Source: Flavobacterium sp. J372 (lineage in GTDB: Bacteria > Bacteroidota > Bacteroidia > Flavobacteriales > Flavobacteriaceae). From it: 64,000 bases of DNA. Position 1 is the stretch's first letter; each line of letters begins with the position of its first letter. Location: positions 434,001 to 498,000 of the forward strand of contig NZ_JAJOMZ010000004.1 in assembly GCF_024699965.1 (NCBI RefSeq), in the 5' to 3' direction. Position numbers and translations under genes: made by a program. Below, piece by piece: positions 53,854 to 63,301 of this stretch. Below the pieces are notes generated by a model. The model did no database searches. It was not told the origin of the DNA and was given only the letters and a program-made list of their open reading frames with translations.

Positions 53854-54956
53854 TTATTTCTGCTCTTTTATCAGGTAAATATATACGGGGAAGTGGTCAC
53901 TAAAGCCCACTTCGCCCCGGGCGCTACGAAGCGGGTAGCCTTTGTACTGCCCGGAAGTCTGGGTAAGGAAAGCCTTATTGTAAACACCTGCCTTCCAGAA
54001 ACGGAATGAACTATAATCTTTACGGATGAGAGGCTCGGTCATCAAAATCTGGTCAAAAAGGTCCCATGCATCACGATAAGCCAGTGAGCCAATACCTTTG
54101 GCTGCCATGTCTTCCATAGGGTTGTATATGCCGCCTTTTTGCACCTGCTCTTTTTGGCTTTTGCGCCAAGCACTTTCTTTATGCTGTTATTATACGGCCC
54201 GTCATTAAGGTCGCCCATGGTTATCACTTTAGCTTCCGGGTTTATCCTGTATAATGAGTCAATAATCTTTTTGTTAAGCGCAGCGGCAGCTTCACGGAAA
54301 GGGCTGCTTCTTTTTTCACCGCCTGAGCGTGATGGCCAGTGGTTTACAATAACGTGTATCTCTTCACCATCAAGCAGGCCCGTTACAAGCAGCTGGTCTC
54401 GGGTGTAAACCATACGCGTTCGGGTGTCAACCTGTACTTTGTCGTCACTCTTCTCTTCTGTAGTTTCCTTTTCTTTTTTACTTGTACTCTCTTCCTGAGA
54501 ATAAATTAAAAGCGGTACATTTTTAAAACTTGTAGGCTTGAAATGCTTTTTCTGGTAAAGCAGGGCAACATCAATACCCCTGCGGTCAGGCGAGTTAAAA
54601 TGCACAATGCCGTAATCTTTAGGTGCAAGCAGCGGCTGGCTCACCAAATCTTCAAGCACTTTCCTGTTTTCCACCTCACTTACACCAATAATAGTAGGTG
54701 AGTTAGTGTTTTCTCCGCTGCCTATTTCTGCAAGCACACGGCTTAGGTTGCCCAGTTTCTTTTTATACTTTTTTAAAGTCCAGCCTTCAGACGGAAGATA
54801 TTCCTCATCATTAATCGTCGGGTCATTAATAGTATCAAAAAGGTTTTCGCAGTTATAAAATGCCACGGTATGCACTTTAAATTTTTTGTCCTGCGCTTTA
54901 GCCCCATAAATTGCGAATATTGCAACGAAAAGGACTACAAAATTTCTAAACTTCAT
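53854..54956 (-). CDS. Exported endonuclease/exonuclease/phosphatase-family enzyme, frame broken by one missing A
   Basis: A signal peptide (ending YGAKAQ) shows export. EEP fold motifs: ENLFDT (metal Glu), GVSEVENRKVLEDL, VIVNHWPSRSGG and ITMGDLNDGPYN. The frame breaks at the T run 54151-54155; one more T (A on the coding strand) joins AKAKK to EQVQKGGIYNPMEDM and leads to GFSDHFPVYIYL, which holds the final Asp-His. The joined protein has about 367 residues. It may cleave nucleic acid or phosphodiesters outside the cell; it is divergent from a TonB receptor operon, suggesting uptake of its products. Confidence 0.85.
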
Positions 54957-55001
54957 AAAAGGTATATTAATTTAACATCAAGTTTAATACAAACTTGAGG
55001 C

Positions 55002-55009
55002 CAAAAGTA
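55002..55009 (-). promoter_or_regulatory. -7 box for the EEP-family gene
   Basis: CAAAAGTA on the plus strand reads TACTTTTG on the minus strand, about 45 nt before the ATG at 54956. Confidence 0.5.
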
Positions 55010-55029
55010 AATAATATTATTAAATGATG

Positions 55030-55037
55030 TACATTTG
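55030..55037 (+). promoter_or_regulatory. -7 box for the TonB-receptor operon
   Basis: TACATTTG (TAnnTTTG), about 55 nt before the ATG at 55093. It lies back-to-back with the -7 box of the divergent exported enzyme gene. Confidence 0.55.
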
Positions 55038-55092
55038 CGCCCGTTAAGAAATATTTAACTTAACAAGGAAGAGAACTAATTTAAATTTATTT

Positions 55093-57966
55093 ATGAAAAA
55101 ACTAGTAATCAGTCTATTACTTGTAATGCAGGTAGTGTGTGCGTGGGCGCAGCAAACCGCTTTGGTAAAAGGTAAAGTTGTTGACAGCAAGTCACAGCAG
55201 CCTATGCTGAATGTGGTTGCAACCCTACAGGGCACCAACCAGACGGCCATAACTAATGCCGAAGGTGTTTTTGTTTTTGAAAAAGTGGCCGAAGGAAGCC
55301 AGACTGTAACGGTAAGCAGTACAGGGTATGTACCGCAAACTTTCAGGCTTGAGGTTACAGGCGGGCAGGCGCTTGACCTTGGCGTGGTTGTACTTGTTGA
55401 AGACATTACAACAGAGCAGCAGCTAAGCCTTATCACCATTACAGAAAATGACCTTGGTGATGACAACAGCGGCTCTGAAAATACTGCTGGACTTTTACAG
55501 GCATCGCGCGATGTATTTCAGCAGGCAGCTGCCTTTAACTGGGGACAGGCGCGTTTCCGTATGCGGGGGCTTGACAACCAGTATGGCGTTACCATGATTA
55601 ACGGTATTACTATGAACAAGATATATGACGGAAGGCCGCAATGGAGCAACTGGGGCGGGCTTAACGATGCTACCCGCAACCAGGAGTTTACAATGGGCTC
55701 TGCACCATCTGATTACACTTTTGGAGGTATACTTGGTACTCAGGAGATAAATACACGCGCCTCAATTTTCAGGCCGGGTACAAGAGTTTCTTTTTCAGGA
55801 ACCAACACCAACTATAGCTGGAGGGCTATGGCTACACATGCTTCAGGACTTGACGCCGATGGGTTTGCCTATGTAATTTCAGCCTCAAGAAGGTGGGCGC
55901 AGGAAGGTTACTTTGAAGGTACTGATTATGATGCGAACTCTTATTTTGTAAGCCTTGAAAAGCAATTTGGGTCTAACCACTCACTAAACTTTACAGGTAT
56001 ATATGCCCAAAACAGCCGTGGCAAAAACTCACCTAATACTGATGAAGTTACCAGCATTGCCGGTGAAAAATACAACTCATACTGGGGATGGCAGGATGGC
56101 AAAAAAAGAAACAGCCGCGACAAAGATGTTGAAGAGCCAATCTTTATGCTGAGCCACTACTGGAAAATTAATGAAAAGAACAGCCTTAACACAAACGTGG
56201 CCTACCAGTTTGGCTCTATAGGCAACAGCAGGCTTGATTTTCAGAATGCACAGAACCCCGATCCAACATATTACAGGAACCTGCCAAGCTACTTTACATC
56301 GCTTTACAGCCTGCCCGATGACCCAACCAATCCTGCCAGCGTATTTTTACCGGGAGGCCTTGGTGGCGTAGCTACACCAAATCTTCTTGGCGCTATGAAT
56401 GCCAACTTCTTTAATAACAGGCAAATTGACTGGGCTGCTATGTACCAGGCAAATTCTGAAGCTATTACAGATGCCAACGGCAATGAAATAGGCAGGACAC
56501 CAACTGTGAGCAAATATGCACTATATGAAGACAGAACCGATGACAAGACATGGACTGTAAACTCAATATACAGCTCGCAGCTTTCAGACAATATTACCTT
56601 CAACGGTTCGGCTTCATTCCGCAGACTTAAAAGTGAAAACTACCAGAAAATGCTTGACCTTCTTGGCGGTACACACTGGAATGATATAGATAACTTTCAG
56701 GAAGGAGCTGCACAGCAGGCCGACCTTAACAACCCTGACCGTCGTGTAATGGTGGGTGACCGTTACGGCTACAACTACAACCTGTATGCAAATCATATAG
56801 ATGCCTTCACACAGTTTAAATTTACTTACCGCAAGATTGACTTTTATCTTGCAAATAACTTCAGCCGTTCAGAGTACCAGAGAGAAGGCCTGTACCGTGT
56901 AGGTGTTTATCCTAACAATTCTTATGGCAAAAGTGAAAAATTAATATTTGACAACTTTGGCTTTAAAGGAGGTATCACTTATAAATTTAATGGCCGCCAC
57001 ATGCTTGACGCCAATGGACTTTATATGAGTAAAGCTCCTGTATTGCGTAATGCATTCCCGAATGCCCGCCTTAACAATGTTGTTTTTGATGGCCTTGAAA
57101 GTGAAACCATATCAAGCGCAGATCTTAGTTATATCATAAGGGCGCCAAAGCTTAAAGCACGCTTAACAGGATTTTATTCTAAAATTGCCAATACTACAGA
57201 AACTTCATTCTTTTTTGCTGAAGGTGTTCTTGAAGGCCTTGACGGTGATAATGGCGACGCATTTGTTGCTGAAGTGGTACGCGGACTTGACAAACTTCAG
57301 TGGGGTGGTGAATTTGGTATTGAGTATCAGGTTACATCAACCATTAAAGTGAATGGTGCGGCAAGCTGGGGGCAGTATACATATGCCAACAACCCATTAG
57401 TTTACCTGAATAATGACAATTACCTTACCAACAACAACCCGCAGATAATCAATCTTGGTGAAGCTAAGATGAAAAATTACAAGCAGCCGGGTATGCCACA
57501 GCAGGCATATTCATTAGGTATAGAGTATCGTGACCCAAAATTCTGGTGGATTGGCGCCAATGTAAACTATCTTGCTGACAATTACGTAGATGTTTCTCCG
57601 GTACTTAGGACAAATAACTTCCTTAGAAACCCGCTTGACAGTAACAACCTTAACTTCCCTGAAGCTACAGAAGAGCGCACGCGCCAATTGCTTAAGCAGG
57701 AGCGTTTTCAGGATTTTACACTTGTAAACCTTGTAGGCGGTAAATCTTGGAGATACAGTTCTCAAAACAGGAATACATTCGGTTTCTTTGCATCTGTAAA
57801 CAACCTTTTTGATATTACTTATAAAACCGGCGGATTTGAGCAGGCTCGTAACGCAAACTACAGGCAGCTTAACCAGGATCAGTCAAGTGGCACACCTTCT
57901 TTCGCGCCTAAATATTTTTATGGGTACGGCAGAACATATTTCGTAAATTTATACATTAACTTCTAA
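55093..57966 (+). CDS. TonB-dependent outer-membrane receptor with CarboxypepD-like N-domain
   Basis: 957 residues. Signal peptide (ending CAWAQ); a carboxypeptidase-regulatory-like beta-sandwich (ALVKGKVVDSKSQQPMLNVVATLQG, about 22-105; core VKGKVVDSKSQQPML); a plug domain (ARFRMRGLDNQYGVTMINGI); and a 22-strand-type barrel ending in Phe (YFVNLYINF). It imports a substrate using TonB energy. SusD is absent; instead a DUF5689 lipoprotein and a small lipoprotein follow, and a secreted EEP enzyme is divergent. Substrate unknown, possibly a nucleic-acid or phosphate-containing compound. Confidence 0.92.
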   Translation: MKKLVISLLLVMQVVCAWAQQTALVKGKVVDSKSQQPMLNVVATLQGTNQTAITNAEGVFVFEKVAEGSQTVTVSSTGYVPQTFRLEVTGGQALDLGVVVLVEDITTEQQLSLITITENDLGDDNSGSENTAGLLQASRDVFQQAAAFNWGQARFRMRGLDNQYGVTMINGITMNKIYDGRPQWSNWGGLNDATRNQEFTMGSAPSDYTFGGILGTQEINTRASIFRPGTRVSFSGTNTNYSWRAMATHASGLDADGFAYVISASRRWAQEGYFEGTDYDANSYFVSLEKQFGSNHSLNFTGIYAQNSRGKNSPNTDEVTSIAGEKYNSYWGWQDGKKRNSRDKDVEEPIFMLSHYWKINEKNSLNTNVAYQFGSIGNSRLDFQNAQNPDPTYYRNLPSYFTSLYSLPDDPTNPASVFLPGGLGGVATPNLLGAMNANFFNNRQIDWAAMYQANSEAITDANGNEIGRTPTVSKYALYEDRTDDKTWTVNSIYSSQLSDNITFNGSASFRRLKSENYQKMLDLLGGTHWNDIDNFQEGAAQQADLNNPDRRVMVGDRYGYNYNLYANHIDAFTQFKFTYRKIDFYLANNFSRSEYQREGLYRVGVYPNNSYGKSEKLIFDNFGFKGGITYKFNGRHMLDANGLYMSKAPVLRNAFPNARLNNVVFDGLESETISSADLSYIIRAPKLKARLTGFYSKIANTTETSFFFAEGVLEGLDGDNGDAFVAEVVRGLDKLQWGGEFGIEYQVTSTIKVNGAASWGQYTYANNPLVYLNNDNYLTNNNPQIINLGEAKMKNYKQPGMPQQAYSLGIEYRDPKFWWIGANVNYLADNYVDVSPVLRTNNFLRNPLDSNNLNFPEATEERTRQLLKQERFQDFTLVNLVGGKSWRYSSQNRNTFGFFASVNNLFDITYKTGGFEQARNANYRQLNQDQSSGTPSFAPKYFYGYGRTYFVNLYINF

Positions 57967-57985
57967 AAAAAATTATCTACATACT

Positions 57986-59374
57986 ATGAAAACAACATTT
58001 TACAAACCGGTGCTATTTACAATGTTGGCGGCAGGTATGCTGGCCAGCTGTATCAATGACGATGATTACGGCATTGTTAATGTTCCGTGTACAGAAACAA
58101 CATTGCAGAAAAATTTTGAGGTTGCTGATGTACCTGCTGGTACAGTACTGGCTCAATTTACCCAAGATAAAGTTATTGAGGCTTATGTAACCTCTAGTGA
58201 CAGGAGCGGTAACTTCTTCAAATCTATATCTTTCCAGACACTGAACGGCTCACACGGTTTCAGTGTACCTGTTGATGTATCTTCTACATTCATTAATTTT
58301 GAGCCGGGACGTAAAGTTTATATTAAGCTGCAAGGGCTTTATACAGATCGCAGGAACGGAGTGCGCATTGGTGATGTTTACCTGAACGGCAGCGCTGCTG
58401 AAGTAGGCAGGCTACCAGAATCTAAATACAGGACTGCTTTACAGCGTTCTTGTACAGTAGTTGACGAAGATGTACTTGCAAGGCCTATGACAATAGCACA
58501 GGCGCTTAATGATGCTAACCTTAACACGCTTATAGACCTGCAAAATGTGCAGTTTGAGAGCGGTGCACTTGGAAGGAACTACTATGATGCTACTGACCAG
58601 ATTGGCGGTGCTACAAATCATGACCTTCTTGATGCTACCGGCGCAAAAATAATTTTCAGGACAAGCAGTTTTGCAGATTTTGCTCCGCGCAAAGTTGCTG
58701 AAGGAAGTGGTACTGTACGTGGAGTACTTACTAAATTCAACAACGATTACCAGTTCATAGCAAGATCTGAAGCTGATGTTAATCTTACAGGCGAACGTTT
58801 TGCAATAGATCTTTCTGCTCCGGCGCTTACAGGAAATAACATCACTTTTGCAGGTAATTACTCTGAAACTTTTGAAAGCTATGCAGTTGCCAACAGAAAC
58901 TTCCCGCGTGCGGTGAATGACCCAACTGAAGGTACAAGATATTGGGAGGTAAAGCAATTCCCTGCAAATACCGGTAACAAATACATCGAGATGACATCAT
59001 TTAATGGTAGCAGCAACCCGGGCGTGCCTGCAAAAGTACTTTACTTTGTACCTGTAGATTTTACAGCAGCAAGTAATTTTACTTTCAAAAAACAATTCAG
59101 GTTTATGGCTGGTGCAGCACTTAATGTTTATTATGTTACTGCGGCTAACTATACAGCTGGTGGCCCTGTAAATATGGCTAATTTTGTGCCTATTACAGGT
59201 GATTTTAATAACCTTCAATATCCTGCAACAGGCCAGTCACAAAATTCATTTACAACTGCCGGTAATTATGCAATCCCTGCATCACTTACGGGTAATGGTT
59301 TCTTTGTGTTTGAATATGTGGGTACAACAACTGTTACTACAACTGTACAGATAGACGATATCGAAATTAACTAA
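57986..59374 (+). CDS. DUF5689-domain lipoprotein
   Basis: 462 residues with a lipobox (GMLASC, Cys22). The DUF5689 domain covers about residues 40-270: FTQDKVIEAYVTSSDRSGNFFKSISFQ with an OB-like beta pattern (core IEAYVTSSDRSGNFF) and RKVYIKLQGLYTDRRNGVRIGD. A second beta-sandwich (about 280-460; YSETFESYAVANRNFP, cadherin/choice-of-anchor-like) follows. Probably an outer-membrane surface partner of the preceding receptor, which it follows by 19 nt. The function is unknown. Confidence 0.87.
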   Translation: MKTTFYKPVLFTMLAAGMLASCINDDDYGIVNVPCTETTLQKNFEVADVPAGTVLAQFTQDKVIEAYVTSSDRSGNFFKSISFQTLNGSHGFSVPVDVSSTFINFEPGRKVYIKLQGLYTDRRNGVRIGDVYLNGSAAEVGRLPESKYRTALQRSCTVVDEDVLARPMTIAQALNDANLNTLIDLQNVQFESGALGRNYYDATDQIGGATNHDLLDATGAKIIFRTSSFADFAPRKVAEGSGTVRGVLTKFNNDYQFIARSEADVNLTGERFAIDLSAPALTGNNITFAGNYSETFESYAVANRNFPRAVNDPTEGTRYWEVKQFPANTGNKYIEMTSFNGSSNPGVPAKVLYFVPVDFTAASNFTFKKQFRFMAGAALNVYYVTAANYTAGGPVNMANFVPITGDFNNLQYPATGQSQNSFTTAGNYAIPASLTGNGFFVFEYVGTTTVTTTVQIDDIEIN

Positions 59375-59396
59375 TTCACTCTTTGAGAATTATACT

Positions 59397-59876
59397 ATGA
59401 AGAAATTTTTAATACTTGGTGTCCTGGCTGTTTCAGGTTGGCTTGTGTCATGCGAGGAAGAAGAAGTGCCCGGGTTTGTGCAGCAGGACTACCTTAAAGG
59501 TGATTGGCTTACAAAGCAGGTTGGCGAATTGGTTCCTTTTAATAATGGTACAACTACCGTACAGATTGTAGAATATACAGATGTTGTTAATGATCCTGCC
59601 TGCAACGAAGACAATTTTATTCTTAACGCAGACGGTACTTTTGCACTGAATGATTACGAAAACGTTAGTGGTACTTGTGAGAATGATGCCATTAGCGGCA
59701 CCTATACCCGTACCGACAATCGCATTTATCTAAATTATATGGATGGTGCCACTGAGCGACTAATCATAATGAATATAAGTGTTTTGACCTATACTGAGTT
59801 ACATGCATCGTATACAATGCCGGGCACTAGTGACCTGGTGTTTGTAAAATTTGCAAAGCATGAAACTGCTAACTAA
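59397..59876 (+). CDS. Lipocalin-like lipoprotein
   Basis: 159 residues, lipobox LVSC (Cys19) followed by an acidic stretch (EEEE), which in Bacteroidota can favour surface export of lipoproteins. The body has the small lipocalin-like pattern: LKGDWLTKQVG, NFILNADGTFALNDY, GTYTRTDNRIYLNYMDG. It is the last gene of the TonB-receptor operon, 22 nt after the DUF5689 gene. Ligand and function unknown. Confidence 0.82.
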   Translation: MKKFLILGVLAVSGWLVSCEEEEVPGFVQQDYLKGDWLTKQVGELVPFNNGTTTVQIVEYTDVVNDPACNEDNFILNADGTFALNDYENVSGTCENDAISGTYTRTDNRIYLNYMDGATERLIIMNISVLTYTELHASYTMPGTSDLVFVKFAKHETAN

Positions 59877-59899
59877 TAAAAACAACTCTATAGATAAGA

Positions 59900-59929
59900 A
59901 AGAGGTTCAGCAATGAGCCTCTTTTTTTA
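59900..59929 (+). terminator. Terminator of the TonB-receptor operon
   Basis: AAGAGGTTCA (59900-59909) pairs with TGAGCCTCTT (59914-59923, one wobble), GCAA loop, then T7. Confidence 0.88.
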
Positions 59930-60353
59930 TTTACATTATTTACCACTGCGCTGATATTACATTTTAAGGCCAGTATTACAGACTTTCTAATAGCTAGGCT
60001 GATTGTGATTAAAAAACGCAACACAGGGCTTTATTTAAAGCCATATGATATGATGGTAAATTATCTTGCAATCATCTTTTCGCTGATGACGTAGCTTGGT
60101 GCTTTCGGGATTGTAGCTATGGTTTGCTCATTACAAGACTTAGATGAACGTCTATACACTTTTGTGCGTATGACTGCTTGTAATTACTGCTCTTAACCTT
60201 TAACTAGATTGTCATTTTATGGACATCGTTTTATTTTGGATCAATTGTGGGTATCAACTTACGATAAACAAGAATTAATTGCTTAAGCATGTTTGCTTGT
60301 AATAGAGATTAGATTCTTATGTGTCTTTATATTGAAGTCCGTAATTCATAAAT
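59930..60353. other. Gene-free gap of about 420 nt
   Basis: Lies between two terminators of convergent operons. I see no open frame of useful length, no promoter box matching TAnnTTTG in either direction, no repeat and no strong hairpin. It may hold a decayed gene or an unrecognised RNA; nothing can be supported. Confidence 0.5.
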
Positions 60354-60380
60354 AAAAAAAGCACCCGTTTTCACGGATGC
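60354..60380 (-). terminator. Terminator of the OmpA-like gene
   Basis: GCACCCGT (60361-60368) pairs with ACGGATGC (60373-60380, one wobble); on the minus strand it is followed by T7. Confidence 0.85.
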
Positions 60381-60407
60381 TTTTAAAGTATTGGGTGGTT
60401 TGTAAAG

Positions 60408-62279
60408 TTATTTCTTCACGATAAGGAACTCTGAGCGGCGGTTCTGTGCGTGCTGCTCTTCGGTACAGTTGTCACCGCATGGTACCTTAGGCTGGCTCTC
60501 GCCATATCCCTGGCCTGATATCCTGGCTTTGTTGATGCCGCGTGATATCACGTACTGCACTGCGCTCTTAGCCCTACGGTTTGACAGGTTCATGTTGTAC
60601 TGGTCACTGCCGCGTGAGTCGGTGTGGCCTTTTACCATAATCACCATGTTCGGGTTGGCTTTCAGCGCTTCTACAAGCTTGTCAAGCTCAAAGGCGCCTT
60701 CTTTGGTGATGTTGCTCTTGTCAAACTCAAAGTATACATCGTTCAGCACTACTTCGGTCTCGGTCACAATCTTGGCTATCTCGTTCAGGCTGGCGTCAAT
60801 ATTTACCGTGCCGCCTTTGGTCTTGGCTATCGGGAAGGTGTTGTTCTCATACCCTTCAACTGATGCCTGTACCGTGTAGGCCCTGTCACAGTCTATGGCA
60901 TAGGTTACCTTGCCGTCTGCGCCTGTGGTGCGTGTCTCTATCACGTTGTTCTTCTCATCAAGTATCGCTACTTTGGCCGAGGCAAGCGGTGCGCCTGTCT
61001 TGGCATCGCGTACCATCACGATGGCTTCCACTCCGCATACCGGCGTTGCTGTATAGAGCTGGTCTACCCCGCTGCGGTTGCTGGCAAAGAAGCCAAGGCC
61101 TTTCTTTTGGTTGATCGAGAAGGCGAAGTCGTCTTTTGGCGAGTTTACCGGCATGCCTACGTTCATTGCATCGCCGCCTTTGGCAAGGTCTATCACGAAG
61201 ATGTCCATAGCGCCGAAACCTTTTCTTCCGTCTGAGGTGAAGTACAGCTTGCCGTCATCGGCTATGAACGGGAAGTTCTCTGCGCCTTCGGTGTTTACCT
61301 TGGTGCCAAGGTTCTGCGGCTCGCCATAGGTGTTGCCTTCCATTACGGCTACCTTCCAGATGTCTGCCCCGCCTATCGAGCCTTCACGGTCGGATACGAA
61401 GTACAGCGTCTTGCCGTCTGCGCTTATCGAAGGGTTGCCTGTTGAGTACCTCTTGTCATTGAACGGAAGCGCTACGGGCTTGCCCCACTTGCCGTTTTCT
61501 TTTACTGACCTGTACAGGTATACCTGGCCTTTCTTGAGGTTGTTTTCCCTGTCTCTCTCAAACTTCTTTTCCTTGAAGCTTTCGCTTGAGAAGTACATGG
61601 TGTTGCCGTCAGCCGTTACGGCCACAGGGCCGTCATGCCACTTGCTGTTCACCTCGGCCACAGGGGTCGGGGCTGAGAAGGTGCCGTTGGCATTGTAGGT
61701 GGCTGTATAGATGTCAAGGTACGGCTGCTCGTTCCACCCGTAGGTTTTGCGGGCGGTGTTGCGTGCGCTGGTGAAGTACAATGTGTTGTCATTGGTCAAT
61801 ACCCCGCCGAATGAGCTGTATTTCGGATCATTGATGTCCATAAGCTTCTCATCAAATAGCTTCTCCTGGTTCCTTAGCTTCGGAAGGTAGTCAGGGTCAC
61901 GCTTGAAGATGATGGCACGCTGGTCATTCGGGGCTTTGGCCGCAAACTGCTGCATCTGCTTGTTGGCCTCGTCATACCTGCCCTCTGCCTTAAGCATCTG
62001 CGCATAGTTGTAGTTAAGCTCTGCATCTGCATTGCCGGCTATGGCTTTAGGGTACCATTTTACGGCTTCTTTTGAGTTGAATACGTTGTAGTAGCTGTCG
62101 GCAAGCCTTCTGTATACATACGGGTCTTCGCTCTTTTCGGCTAGCTTCAGGTAGGCGTCTGCAGCCTCTACATATTCCAGCCTCTCATATAGCTTGTCAG
62201 CTTGTTCGGTATCCTTGTTCTGGGCGCTTACTGCCATCACCGATAGCAGCATCCCAAGGCTTATATAGATATTTTTCAT
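60408..62279 (-). CDS. OmpA-family protein with TPR and WD40-like propeller domains
   Basis: 623 residues: signal peptide (ending MAVSAQ), TPR-like region (about 25-120), a PD40/WD40-like beta-propeller (about 150-400; repeated FTSARN, YFSSES, YFVSDREGSIGGADIW, YFTSDGRKGFGAMDIF), a carboxypeptidase-regulatory-like domain (about 415-500) and a C-terminal OmpA peptidoglycan-binding domain (VMVKGHTDSRGSDQYN..NRRAKSAVQYV). This layout is typical of the gene that follows SprB/PorP-type clusters and links type IX/gliding components to the wall. It follows the PorP-like gene after 20 nt. Confidence 0.92.
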   Translation of the reverse strand: MKNIYISLGMLLSVMAVSAQNKDTEQADKLYERLEYVEAADAYLKLAEKSEDPYVYRRLADSYYNVFNSKEAVKWYPKAIAGNADAELNYNYAQMLKAEGRYDEANKQMQQFAAKAPNDQRAIIFKRDPDYLPKLRNQEKLFDEKLMDINDPKYSSFGGVLTNDNTLYFTSARNTARKTYGWNEQPYLDIYTATYNANGTFSAPTPVAEVNSKWHDGPVAVTADGNTMYFSSESFKEKKFERDRENNLKKGQVYLYRSVKENGKWGKPVALPFNDKRYSTGNPSISADGKTLYFVSDREGSIGGADIWKVAVMEGNTYGEPQNLGTKVNTEGAENFPFIADDGKLYFTSDGRKGFGAMDIFVIDLAKGGDAMNVGMPVNSPKDDFAFSINQKKGLGFFASNRSGVDQLYTATPVCGVEAIVMVRDAKTGAPLASAKVAILDEKNNVIETRTTGADGKVTYAIDCDRAYTVQASVEGYENNTFPIAKTKGGTVNIDASLNEIAKIVTETEVVLNDVYFEFDKSNITKEGAFELDKLVEALKANPNMVIMVKGHTDSRGSDQYNMNLSNRRAKSAVQYVISRGINKARISGQGYGESQPKVPCGDNCTEEQHAQNRRSEFLIVKK

Positions 62280-62299
62280 GTCTTTCTCTGGCGTTTAGG

Positions 62300-63235
62300 T
62301 TAGAAATAACGTGGTGAACGGGATACTTTCTTCGGGAAGTTCAGGTCGAACAGCAGCATCACCTCGTGTGACGATGGCGTGGTCACGTTCAGGTCTGACA
62401 CAATGTGGTCATACGCATAACCTATCCTCAGGTTCGGGGTGATGGCGTAGTTTACCATCGCGCCGAAGCTGTCATCTATCCTGTAGGTGGCCCCTATCTC
62501 AAAACGCTCATAGAACAAAAAGTTGGCCGATACGTCAAAGCTCGGCGAAACGCCAAAGGCTGACTTGAGCAATCCTGATGGCTTGAACTTGATGTTGTCA
62601 TTCAACTGGAATACATAACCCGCCGTTAAGAAGTAGTGCTGGGTCTCTGAGCCGAACTGCCTCTCCTGCCCGTTGTCGGTTATGTCAAGGTGCTTGCTCT
62701 TGAGCATGTTCGGCACCGAGAAGGCTACATAGTAATTCTCTGTATAATAGAAAAAGCCTGCCCCTACGTTGAAATAGGTATTGTTGGTGTTCTCGCTGAA
62801 AGCCGGGTCATTGGCATCGGGTACGTTGTTCTGCCCGATATCGGTATACAGGCCTACATCATGAAGCGTTAAGCCTGCCTTGATCCCCAGGGCCAGGCGG
62901 TGCTCACCTCCAAGGTTCAGCGTGTAGCTGAAATCGCCGTAAAAATTGGTCTCCTCCACCGGGCCTATCTTATCGTTTACTACCGATAAGCCTAAGCCTA
63001 CATTCTTGCCTACCGGGCTGTGGCCCGAAAAGGTCATAGTGGTGGGTGAGTCTTCTATGTCTACCCACTGCTTGCGGTATAACAGGCCAAAGGCTAAATT
63101 CTCCTTCGAGCCCGCATAGGCCGGGTTGATGACGTTCATGTTGTACATGTACTGCGTGTAGTGAGGGTCCTGCTGGGAATATCCCTCAGCAAAAAAACCC
63201 AACGCAGCCAATGCTGCAAAATATAGTTTCTTCAT
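62300..63235 (-). CDS. PorP/SprF-family outer-membrane protein
   Basis: 311 residues, signal peptide (ending EGYSQ), then the family start QQDPHYTQYMYNMNVINPAYAGS (core HYTQYMYNMNVINPA), followed by beta-barrel strands and the end RIGYAYDHIVSDLN..HEVMLLFDLNF. PorP/SprF proteins help export or hold the T9SS type B adhesin encoded just upstream. It lies between that adhesin gene (66 nt away) and the OmpA-like gene, the classical arrangement. Confidence 0.94.
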   Translation of the reverse strand: MKKLYFAALAALGFFAEGYSQQDPHYTQYMYNMNVINPAYAGSKENLAFGLLYRKQWVDIEDSPTTMTFSGHSPVGKNVGLGLSVVNDKIGPVEETNFYGDFSYTLNLGGEHRLALGIKAGLTLHDVGLYTDIGQNNVPDANDPAFSENTNNTYFNVGAGFFYYTENYYVAFSVPNMLKSKHLDITDNGQERQFGSETQHYFLTAGYVFQLNDNIKFKPSGLLKSAFGVSPSFDVSANFLFYERFEIGATYRIDDSFGAMVNYAITPNLRIGYAYDHIVSDLNVTTPSSHEVMLLFDLNFPKKVSRSPRYF

Positions 63236-63264
63236 GTTTGTTGGTTAGATTTTATATAAAAGAT

Positions 63265-63290
63265 AAGGGTGCAGCTGTTGCCACACCCTT
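63265..63290 (-). terminator. Hairpin between the adhesin gene and the PorP-like gene
   Basis: AAGGGTG (63265-63271) pairs with CACCCTT (63284-63290). T content after the stem is moderate on both strands, so it may be a partial terminator that lowers transcription into the porP-ompA part. Confidence 0.6.
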
Positions 63291-63301
63291 ACTTTTTTGT
63301 A

